Below, one piece after another: positions 1 to 9,500 of a DNA stretch of 64,000 bases. This stretch comes from Saccharothrix obliqua (GTDB lineage Bacteria; Actinomycetota; Actinomycetes; Mycobacteriales; Pseudonocardiaceae), in contig NZ_JAHXGQ010000003.1 of assembly GCF_019375475.1 (NCBI RefSeq), forward strand, positions 496,001-560,000. Direction: 5' to 3'. Under the pieces are notes generated by a model. That model did not search any database. It was not told the origin of the DNA and saw only the letters and a program-made list of their open reading frames with translations. Position numbers and translations under genes: made by a program. The stretch's first letter is position 1. Every line of letters starts with the position of its first letter.

Positions 1-39
1 TTCGACGGCGAGGTGCACGACCCGACGTCCGACGCATAG
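1..39 (+). CDS. Possible C-terminal tail of an upstream gene
   Basis: The first 13 codons read FDGEVHDPTSDA followed by TAG in frame 1. This could be the end of a gene lying to the left of the window, but twelve residues are too few to assign a family. The 114 bases that follow contain no further convincing gene, and the MFS gene starts with its own ribosome binding site. Confidence 0.2.
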   Translation, partial: FDGEVHDPTSDA

Positions 40-153
40 CCCGCCGACGTGCAGCTCGCTGTGATGCTTCGTGAGGCTGGGCGAGTTGGCGGCGGGGCAA
101 GCCCTCGATAACGTCGCGGGGTTCACCATCGTCGACTGGACCGGAGTGAGGTC

Positions 154-1431
154 ATGGCGTTACCAGCGAATGAAGGAACCAACGGCGAAGTCGACGTGCT
201 CAGGGTCCCGAACTTCCGGCGGCTCTGGGCGGCGAACGGCTTCCGCTACTCCGCTGCGGAGGTCGCGGGTTTCGCGCTGCCCGTCACAGCTCTGGTCATC
301 TTGCACGCCGAACCCTTCGCGATGAGCCTGATCTTCGCGTCAAGCCGACTCGGATATCTGCTGGTGGGGCTGCCGGCCGGGGTCTGGATCGACCGCTGGC
401 GCAAGAAGATCGTGCTGATCCGGGCCGATTTCGTCTACTTTGCCGCTTTTGGCAGTATCCCTGCGGCGTATTACTTGGATCTGCTTACCGTGCCGCACCT
501 GGTCACGGTGGCACTTGCGGTCAGCCTGGCCGGTGTGTTCTTCGAGATCGCACACAGCAGCGTGTTGCCGGAGATGCTGCCCAAGAAGCGCGTCTCGGAC
601 GCCAACGCCCGCTTGCAAACCTCGGAAACGACGATTCGGACGGTCGCGCCGAGTGCTGCGGGCGCGTTGACCCAAACCGTCGCTGCTCCCCTGCTGTACT
701 GCTTCGCGGCGCTCTGCCACCTGGTGTCGGCGCTGCTGCTCAAGCGCATCGACCTGGCCGGCGACGTAGCCGGTCGAGCGCGGAAGAGCGAGCGAAACTT
801 CCGCAAGGAGGTCGTCGACGGCCTGCGGGTGCTGATCCGCCAACCGCTCCTGCGACTGCTGGCCGGACAGGCGGTGCTGAACAACATCGGCGCGGGCATG
901 CTGCTCACCATCATGCCGGTTTTTCTGCTCACCGATATCGGCCTGTCCACGCTGGTGTTCGGCGTGCTGTCCACGCTGGGGGCACTCGCCGGCCTCACCG
1001 CTTCACTGGTCGCCCCGCGGCTGCGGCGCCGGATCGGCGAGATCCGGATGACACTGGTCCTCTCCGCGCTGGCCCCGGTGGCGGTAGTCGCGGCACCGCT
1101 GGCGGCGGAGTTCCGGGACGTGGCGGTGGTGCTCGCCGCCACAGCCGAAGTCCTGATCGGCTTCGTGGCGGTGGGCAGGGCCGTCGCCGCAGCGGGACTG
1201 CGGGCCAGGGTCACCCCGGCCGAGTACATGGGGCGCGTCACCGCGGCGAACAGCGTGATCACCCAGAGCGCGACGCCGCTCGGTGCCCTGGCGGGGGGAT
1301 TCGTCGCGACGACCTGGTCCACCACGACCGCGTTGTGGCTGGGGGTCCTGGAGATGTGCGTCCCGATCTTCCTGCTGCTGACGTCACCGTTGAGACGTCA
1401 CCGAACCTTGCCCGCCGAATGGGAGGTGTGA
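154..1431 (+). CDS. MFS efflux transporter
   Basis: This is a 425-residue integral membrane protein of the major facilitator superfamily, probably a drug or metabolite exporter of the EntS/macrolide-efflux branch. The chain begins with the LRVPNFRRLWAAN segment typical of that branch, just before helix 1. The loop between helices 2 and 3 carries PAGVWIDRWRKK, the MFS motif-A signature. About a dozen hydrophobic segments alternate with short Arg-rich loops, and length is normal. The ATG is chosen because GGAGTGAGG lies just upstream. A dioxygenase start follows 66 bases later on the same strand, so the two were probably one operon before the second gene was broken. Substrate unknown. Confidence 0.85.
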   Translation: MALPANEGTNGEVDVLRVPNFRRLWAANGFRYSAAEVAGFALPVTALVILHAEPFAMSLIFASSRLGYLLVGLPAGVWIDRWRKKIVLIRADFVYFAAFGSIPAAYYLDLLTVPHLVTVALAVSLAGVFFEIAHSSVLPEMLPKKRVSDANARLQTSETTIRTVAPSAAGALTQTVAAPLLYCFAALCHLVSALLLKRIDLAGDVAGRARKSERNFRKEVVDGLRVLIRQPLLRLLAGQAVLNNIGAGMLLTIMPVFLLTDIGLSTLVFGVLSTLGALAGLTASLVAPRLRRRIGEIRMTLVLSALAPVAVVAAPLAAEFRDVAVVLAATAEVLIGFVAVGRAVAAAGLRARVTPAEYMGRVTAANSVITQSATPLGALAGGFVATTWSTTTALWLGVLEMCVPIFLLLTSPLRRHRTLPAEWEV

Positions 1432-1497
1432 CTCCAGCGGCGGCCGACGTGAACCACGAACGAGCCGACTCGACCACACGATCGACTGGAGTAGCGC

Positions 1498-1590
1498 ATG
1501 ACCGCGTTGGAACAGGCGGCCGCGCACTACGAGGAGCACGGTTTCGCCATCATCAGGAACGTCATCCCGCCCGAGCTCATCGAGGAGGCG
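1498..1590 (+). pseudogene. Truncated phytanoyl-CoA dioxygenase (PhyH) family N-terminus
   Basis: The first 31 codons encode a typical PhyH N-terminus, with EEHGFAIIRNVIPPELIEEA matching the helix-strand-helix that opens Fe(II)/2-oxoglutarate dioxygenases. A good Shine-Dalgarno (CTGGAG) precedes the ATG. Homology stops abruptly near base 1590. The frame runs on to a TAG at 1678-1680, but through sequence that is antisense to another gene. None of the iron-binding His/Asp residues is present, so no activity is possible. It sits 66 bases behind the MFS gene and was likely co-transcribed with it, perhaps as part of a lost biosynthetic cluster. Confidence 0.6.
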
Positions 1591-1718
1591 TCACCTCTGG
1601 ACGGTCGGATGCGGCGCCCGTGGGGATACTCGCGCAGCAGCATGATCGCCACGACCGTCTCGACCTCGTCGCCGCTGTAGCGTTCCCAAGGCTCACGACC
1701 TGACATGCGCGCCTCCAT
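1590..1718 (-). pseudogene. 5' fragment of a nuclease-like (Mrr/PD-(D/E)xK-type) gene
   Basis: On the minus strand a start preceded by GGGGGGAGA opens a frame containing WERYSGDEVETVVAIMLL and then REYPHGRRIRPSRGD. From memory, this resembles the N-terminus of actinobacterial proteins that continue with a GDGGxD...QVK restriction-nuclease core. The expected second half of the motif is absent, because the frame runs straight into antisense PhyH sequence at about 1590. The fragment therefore shares its breakpoint with the PhyH remnant. Start could be 1718 or 1706. Family assignment is tentative and rests on recall, not on a search. Confidence 0.4.
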
Positions 1719-1733
1719 CGTTCGATCTCCCCC

Positions 1734-2386
1734 CTCCCGCCCGAAGTACCGCGCGTCCTCGACCCGGAACGCGCCCAGGCCTCGGAACGGGCACGGCGGC
1801 GCGAGCACTCCGCAGCCTCGACCAGCGCCTCGGCCGGAATCTAGGCGGTGCCCGAACCCCGTTCAGCAGCCACCGTCATACCGATCACCGCGGCCAACTC
1901 TTCGCTCCACACCGGCGAGCCGCTGAAGCCCCGTGCGATACGCGGCCCGCCGTCGTCGGCCTGCACCTGCACCCACCCGGTGCCCTGCCGCTCGCGCAGG
2001 CTGCCGCCGACCCACACTCCGTCCTCACCGCCCGAGGGGAAACCCGGCACCCGGAACCGCTTGCCCCACGGGCGCGCAGCCGCACCGAGCGCCAAGGGTG
2101 TCGAACCCATCGGCGGCGATCCGGCCAACCGCAACAATGCGATGTCGCCCCGCCCGTCGGCGTGCACCGGCCGCCATACCTCCACCCGCGCAGCGACCGC
2201 CGGGACACCGGGTCCCATCGGGAAGTCCGCCCACACCGACCCAGGCGGTGGATCGGTGCCATCGCCGACCACATGCGCGCACGTGCACAGCAGGTCCGGC
2301 GCGACCAGGAATCCGGCACTCACCACCAGCCCCCGAGCATCGCGCACCCATACCACAGCCGACGGCAAACCACCCGCTGACGCCAT
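1734..2386 (-). pseudogene. Broken trypsin-like/nSTAND gene
   Basis: The minus-strand frame from ATG 2386 (RBS GGAGG, 10 bases upstream) encodes 181 residues of a trypsin-like peptidase. His lies in LLCTCAHVVGDG, Asp in GRGDIALLRL and Ser in ARGFSGSPVW, so the catalytic triad is intact. It stops at TAG (1841-1843) right after GSGTA, where relatives usually continue into a linker and STAND ATPase. In another frame, 1793-1734 encodes CPFRGLGAFRVEDARYFGRE, the hallmark opening of nSTAND NTPase domains. The original was thus probably a protease-STAND fusion of the kind seen in defence islands, now cut by a stop, a frameshift and loss of the whole ATPase. Confidence 0.65.
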
Positions 2387-2550
2387 CGTCCGATCCCCTC
2401 CGGTGATCAGGGCTCCATGGCGAATGCCGCTTTCACATTTCTGTAGGTAAGCCCGGCTGCGAGAATTGCGGACAACACCAGGACGCCGATTCTGGCAGGC
2501 AACAGTGCGCCGTCGAATCCACACGCCGGTATCCGGGCACGCGATCAACC

Positions 2551-3140
2551 GATCAGATGCAACACGAACGGTGATGCGCACGCTCGCCTCGCCGTCGGGT
2601 TCAGCATCCCCCGCAGTACCGTTTGGCGCAATGTCTGCGAAGCGGCAGACCTGCTCGACGGTGCGTCCCACGACCCCCGGGCCGCGAGTGAACAGGACGC
2701 CCGTCCGACCTACGCCGTCCTGGACACCCCCGGTCGACCGCGTCACGAACCAGAAGCCCTACTACGCGGGCGAACACCGCACGTCAACGGTCAGGCCCGC
2801 ACTGACGCGGCCGGACGATCGGCGGGGTTGACGCCCTACCCGGCTCCGTCCACGACCTGACTGCCGCCCACAACCACGGCCTGGTCGACGTACCGGGCAC
2901 CAACGACATCGCCACGTTCGCCCACAAGGCGCCCCACGGTGCGGCTGGGACGGCACGTACCGTATTCGAGCGCCACCCGAGTGCAGGGCCGCATCCGCGC
3001 CCTCGCGGCCGTGCCGTGTCGCTGTCCAAAAGCTGGGAAGTCCTCGTCACGCCGCACTGGTGTCCGCGTCGGACCACGGCGTACGTCGTGGCCATCCTCG
3101 TTCTGCACCACATCGAGACCCGACGCCACCCACGGTGAAA
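2551..3140 (+). mobile_element. IS5-type (HARBI1-like DDE) transposase remnant
   Basis: Pieces of one transposase occur in order but in shifting frames. They are an N-terminal HTH-like segment (NGDAHARLAVGFSIPRST, then WRNVCEAADLLD), a catalytic-core segment (PTYAVLD, then PVDRVTNQKPYYAGEH in another frame), VDALPGSVHDLTAAHNHGLV, and a C-terminal SLSKSWEVLVTP...VVAILVLHHIE segment. This order matches IS5/IS1647-like transposases of streptomycetes. At least three frameshifts make it non-functional. I did not find convincing terminal inverted repeats. Confidence 0.65.
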
Positions 3141-3533
3141 GGCTCGCCGAAGCATCGGCGGAAAGCAGTCAAGAACGCTGCCGCAGTCTCCTGTCCCCTC
3201 GAAATCGGGCGCATCGTCGATTCGAGCGAAACACCCACCTCCACAGCATCGACACCGACTACCGCATTGACGACCTCTCCGGGGATAGTCGGGCGAGCCG
3301 AGCCGCGTCGGTCTTGCTGGGTGGCCCGCGCAAGCTCAGCACCCGGATCTCACCGCGCCCCGCGCTCCATCGCCACCGTGCCTGGCTGCCTCGCTCCACC
3401 GGGCTGACCTGCCCGTTCGAGATTAGTATGCAGGGTCCGTACCGGGTTGGTCACTCAATGTATTGGGTCTGCGTCCGGCCGCTGTGCGGGCCGGGCGATC
3501 GACACCCGGCGCATCTCATCGCGGGAGGGAACG
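3141..3533 (+). other. Non-coding stretch upstream of the RHS gene
   Basis: About 390 bases between the transposase remnant and the RHS start contain no frame with recognisable homology. The promoter of the RHS-protease operon presumably lies in its last 150 bases. A frame open to GTG 3447 would extend the RHS protein by 29 residues, but it lacks a ribosome binding site and would bury the signal peptide. Confidence 0.4.
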
Positions 3534-6500
3534 ATGAGGGGCAGGACCCTGCTGCTCGTGCTCGTGCTCGTGCTCGCCGCGTCGGTGCTTGAGCCTGCCG
3601 CGGCGGCACAGCCGCGGCCGATGGTCGGCACCGATGTGGTTCCTGAGCAGCGGACCGCCACAGCAGGAAGCGGCCTTGTGGCCGAGCCGCCGGCCGAGCC
3701 CGCCCGTGACCCGCCCAGACCGCTGGATGCGGTGCCCGACCGCGTCGAGGTCCCGCCGGTGCTGCCGCCGGAGCGCGTGCCGGTGGACGTGGTGCCCGAG
3801 GTGGTACCGGTGCCGCGAGCCGGTGGGCTCGACGCCCGGTCCGGTGTGGAGCGGGTCGAGGAGCGGACCGCGCGCACCGAGACGTTCACCAACGCCGACG
3901 GCACCCGGACGCTGCGGGTGCACGCCGCTGACTCGCACGTCCGCCAACCCGACGGCTCGTTCGCGCCGGTGGACCTCGGGCTGGTCGACGACGGCAGGGG
4001 CGGCCTGCGTCCCGTCCGCGCGCCGGTCGGGGTCCGGTTCGCCGCCGCGGCGGCCGAGGTGTCGTTCGGTGACGCGATGCTCGGGATGGGCGTGGCAGAC
4101 GCCGCCGACGTGGTGCCCGAGGTGGTGGCGGCCACCGCGACCTACCGCGGCGTGCGGCCGGGTGTCGACCTGCGGCTGACCTCGTCGGCACTGGGCTTCG
4201 AGGAAGCCGTGGTGCTGTCCGCGCCGGTCGGGTCGGTGACCTCGGTGCTGCGGCTGACCGGCCTGCGCCCGGAGGTCGAGACCGGTGCGGTGCGGTTCAC
4301 CGATGCCGGGGGAGAGGTGCGAGCCCACCTGCCCGCGGCGGTCCTGGTGGACGCCGACGGCGTGCGGTCCGCGGAGGTACGCCACGTCGTGGAGGAGCGC
4401 GGGGGCTCGTGGACGCTGCGAGCCGACCTGGACCGGGAGTGGCTGGCCGACCCGTCCCGGGCCTACCCCGTGGTACTCGCGCGCTCGGCCTCGCACATCG
4501 ACACCGACGCCGACGACACCTACGTGCGCGCGGGCGCGGGCAACGCCTCATCGGCGCCGGACCTGCGGGCCGGCCGGGTCGACGGGGAGTCCGCGGCGCG
4601 GTCCTACCTGCACTTCGGCAGGCTGCGCGAAGTGCTGCGCGACCGCTATGTCGTGGGCGCCACGCTGAACGTGGTCAACATCTGGTCCGGCTCGTGCACG
4701 GCGCGGCCGGTGACGGTGTTCGAGGTGGCGGAGCCCTGGCGGGGTGGGACGGCTCGCTGGCCGGGCGCCGCGGTCGGTGAGGCGTTGTCCACCCGCTCGT
4801 TCGCTCACGGCCAGCCGTGCGGTGGACCGGTGCGGGCGGCCCTGCCCTTCGACCAGGACAAGCTCGTGAGGGTCAGCGGGTGGACCCACGGCGCGCCGTT
4901 CCACGGGCTGGGGCTGCGCGCGGCCAACGAGGGCGACGCGGGCGCGGGCAAGCGGTTCGCCTCGGCTGACGCCGCCGCCGCGAACGCCCCGTTCCTCGAC
5001 ATCGTCCACTCCGCCGAGGGCGCGGCCTACGCGGTGGATGGGGTCACCCTGCCGGACAACGCCAACCAGGGCGAGATCCGGGCGACGGTGACCAACCTGG
5101 GCTCCTCGTCCTGGCCCGCGGGCGGCGGATTCCGCTTGGGCTACGAGGTCATCCGGGACGGGAAGACCATCGCGACGTCCCCCGGCGTCGGACCGCTCGG
5201 GGACGTCGCGCCGATGGGCGAGGGCGCGTTCAAGGTGCCTGTCCAGGGCGTGCCGCCCGGCGAGTACGAGGTGCGGATCTCGATGCGCGACCCGCAAGGG
5301 CGTGACTTCCACCTGGAGCACTCCCTGCCCTACGCCCGGTTCGCGATGCAGGTGCGCAACACACCGCCGGCCAGCGACCGGCAGCAGCCGGGCAGCGGCG
5401 CGTCGGTCGAGTCGCTGACCCCGTCCCTGTACGCCGAGGGCGTCGACCCCGACCGTTGGCCGGGACAGCCGTTCAAGTACCGGTTCCGGCTCTGCGCGGA
5501 CGCCCTCCTGACCAAGGACTGCCACGAGTCGGGGTGGGGACCGCAGGTGTGGGCACCACCGCGGGACGCGCTGCGCTGGGGCACCACCTACCACTGGTCG
5601 GTCAAGGTGCACGACGGCGTCTCGGAGTCACCGGACTGGCACCAGGCCCTCGTGCTGACCACGAAGGTGCCCCAGCCGCAGATCACCTCCCACCTCGCCG
5701 GATCGGTCGGGTCGGCCGAGCCGGCGGGGCTGGGCGTCCAGGTCGGCAACTTCACCACCGCGGCCACCGACGCCTCCGTGGCCACGGCCGGGCCCGGCCT
5801 GACCGTCACCCGCACCTACAACAGCCTCGACCCCCGACGCGACACGGCGTTCGGCATCGGCTGGTCCTCGCCGTTGGACATGCGGCTGCGCGAGGACGAC
5901 GACGGCTCCGGCGGCATCGTGGCCACCCTGGCGACCGGCAGGCAAATCCGCTTGGGCCGCAACCCCGACACCCCGGACGGCAGACGTGACTACGCGCCCC
6001 CGCCAGGGCAGAACACCACGCTCGTCCACGACTCCCGGGACGGCCGCTACACGTTGCGCGACGCGACGGGCGGCATGTGGGTCTTCGACGCCCGCCTGCG
6101 CCTGGTCCTGGTGGTCGACCCGGCGGGGCTGCGGCAGCGGTTGGACCACGACGACCACGACCACGTCGTGCTCATCACCAACGAGACCAGCGACCGGTGG
6201 CTGCGGCTGACGTGGAAGGGCGCGCACGTCGAAACGATCCGCACAGACGCGCCCGAGCCCGGTGCGCAGCCGCTGGTGTGGACCTACCGCCACGAGGAGG
6301 ACCGCCTGGTCCAGGCGTGCGCGCCCGGCGGAGCGCCCCACTGCGCCACCTACCACTACGAGACCGGGTCGCACTACCGCGCCTCGGTGCTGGACGACAA
6401 CCCCCGCGCCTACTGGCGGTTGAGCGAGACGGGCACCGACGTGGCGACCAACGTGGTCGCCCGCAAACCGGGCGCCGACGAGGGCCGCTACCGCGCCGTC

Positions 6501-9500
6501 GTCCAAGGCTCCGGAGGCGCTGTCGGCGGGACCGCGGACCGCGCGGCGACCTTCGACGGCTCGAGCAGCCACGTCCTGCTGCCCGAGCGGCTGACCGCCG
6601 ACACCATGTCGCTCTCGGTCGAGCTGTGGTTCCGCACCACCGACCAGGGCGTGCTGGTGTCCTACGCGGACCGCGCGATCCCCGCCGAGGCCCGGCAGCA
6701 CACGCCCGTGCTCTACATCGGCACGGACGGCCTGCTCTACGGCGGGTTCGCGATGCGCGAGGTCGTCGGGCTGCGCCAGGTGGCCAGCCGCGCGCCGGTC
6801 AACGACGACCGGTGGCACCACGCCGTGGTCTCCGCCGCCATCGACCGGCAGGTGCTGCTGCTCGACGGCGAGCCGCAGGGCGAGGCGCGCGGCTTGGTGG
6901 ACCACGGCGACCGCACCCACCTCGCGCTCGGTTCCGGCAGCGGTCGGGACTGGCCCGCCACCTCCGGGGCGGACTTCCCGTTCCGAGGTGACATCGACGA
7001 GGTGGCGCTTTACCGGCACCCGTTGGGCACCCTCGCCGCGCGGCAGCACCGCGCCGTCGGCCGGTCGGCGGACCTGCTCACGAAGGTCACCCTGCCGCAA
7101 GACGACCGCGTGCTCGCCCAGGTGACCTACGACGATCACCACGGACGCGTGCGCACGCTGACCGACCACACCGGTCGCGAGTGGACGTTGGACCCGCCGG
7201 TACGGGACGAAGCCAAGCGCGAGGTCGTGCTGCGCGGTCCCGGCGTCACCCGCCGCCACGCCTACGACGCCGACAACCGCGGGCGCCCGGTGTCCCGCTG
7301 GGAGAACGGCCGCGTCCGGCGCTTCGAGTACAACGCCAAGGACTTCGGCTCGGCCGAGGTGGACGAGAACGGCCACCGCACCGAGTGGACCACCGACGAC
7401 CGCGGCAACGTGCTGAGCGAGAAGACCTGCCGCACTAAGGACGCCTGCCACACGACCTACCACACGTACCACAAGGCGTCCGGCCCGCTCGACCCACGCG
7501 GCGACAAGCCGGCGAGCACGTCGGACGCCCGGTCCTCCGGTCCCGATGACCAGCGCTACCGCACCACCTATGACTACGACGACCTCGGCAGGCCGATCAG
7601 GACGACGAGCCCCGCGCCGCGCGGCAGCACCAGCAGGCCGGTGGAGACCTCGACCTGGTCCACGGGCACCGAGGACGCCCTCGGCGGTGGCACCGTCCCC
7701 GCGGGACTGCTGATCCGGACCACCGGCAAACGCGACCAGGTGACCACCCACGACCACCGGGCCAACGGCGACCTGGCTCGCACCACCTCGGCCACCGGGC
7801 TGCGCACGGAGCACGCGCACGACCGCATCGGGCGGGTCAAGTCCACCACCGTGACCAACAGGGCGGGAGCCGACTACGGCACCACCACCTACACCTACAC
7901 GCCCCGCTCCCAGCCGGAGACCGTGACGGGGCCGCGGGTGGTCAATCCCGTCACCGGCGTCGTCCACTCGAAGGTGACCACCTACCGCTACGACGGCAAT
8001 GGCAACACCACCCAGGTGACCGTGTCCGACGCCGTCGGAGGTGATCGGCCTCGCACGACCACGTTCGGCTACGACGCCCACGACCGCCTCGCCACGATCA
8101 CCTTCCCGGACGGGGGTGTGCGGACCACCTCCTACGAGGACGACGGCTTCACCGAAGTGCTCACCGACGTTCGCGGCTTCCGGTGGACCTCGCAGTTCGA
8201 CGAACGCGGCCTGCTGTCCACCCTCACCGCGGTCGGGTCCGGCGTGGACCCGCAGGACCCGCGCGCGACCACGCTCACTGTCGAGTCGCGGGGCTACGAC
8301 GACGCGGGCAGGTTGGCGTGGGTCACCGACGCGATGGGCAGGCGCACCACCTACGGCTACTACGACGACAACCTGCCCGCGACCGTCACCCGCAACGGCT
8401 ATGTCGACCCCGACGGCCGCGTGCGCGACGTGGTGGTGCAGTGGCACGGCTACGACCCGGCGGGCAACCGGACCCTCCTTGTCGAGGCGGGCGACCGGCA
8501 CACCACCACCGAGTACGACGACGCCGGCCACGTGTGGCGCGAGACAACCGACCCCGACCGCCTCAAGCGCGTCACCACCTATGCCCGCGACCGCGCGGGC
8601 AACGCCGAGCGCGTCGAGCTGACCGGTGCGGCCGACCCCGGCCGGGTGGAGGCCACGCGGTACTCCTACGACGCGACCGACCTGGTGCTGCGCGAGGACG
8701 CCGAGGTGGGGCCGGGCGTGGCGTTGTCCACGATCCACGAGCGGGACGAGCGCGGCCTGGTGCTGCGCAGCACCAACCGCAGGCTGCACTCGACGAGCTA
8801 CTCCTACGACGCCACCGGCGCTCTGGTCGCCACCACCGCGCCACCGGTCGATGCGTGGGTCGGCGGGGTGCACAGGCCGGGGTTCGCCGGTGCGGAAACG
8901 CTGGGCCGCAACACCTTCGGCGAGGTCACCCACGTCCGCGACGCGGCCGGGGGCGTGACCCGCACCGAGCACGACGTGATGGGGCGCATCACAGCCGAGC
9001 TGCTCCCGGACCACACCCCGCCCGGCGGGGAACCGATCAAGGACGCGGCGACGAAGACCGAGTACGACTTCGCGGGCAACGCCACGAAGGTCACCGACCC
9101 GCTGGGCCGCGTCACCACTCGCGCGTACGACCCGTACGGCCGCGTGCTGACCACCACCGAGCCCGAGGTCGACGGAGTGGTGGCGACCTCGGGCACCACC
9201 TACACCCGCGCGGGCGAGGTGCGCACCACCACCAGTGCCACCGGTGCGGAGCAGCGCTTCACCTACGACGAACTGGGTCGCCGGATCACCGCCACCGCCG
9301 TGGAGCGCCGCCCCGCACCGACCGCCTACCACACCACGACCACCGGCTACGACGATGCCGGGAACGCCACCTCGACCAGGACGCCGCGCGGGCACACCTC
9401 CACCGCCGAGCACAACAAGGCGGGCGAGGTGGTCCGGCAGGTCGACGCCACCGGTCGCGCCACGCTGCTCGGCCACGACGACGCGGGCCGGTTGACCTCG

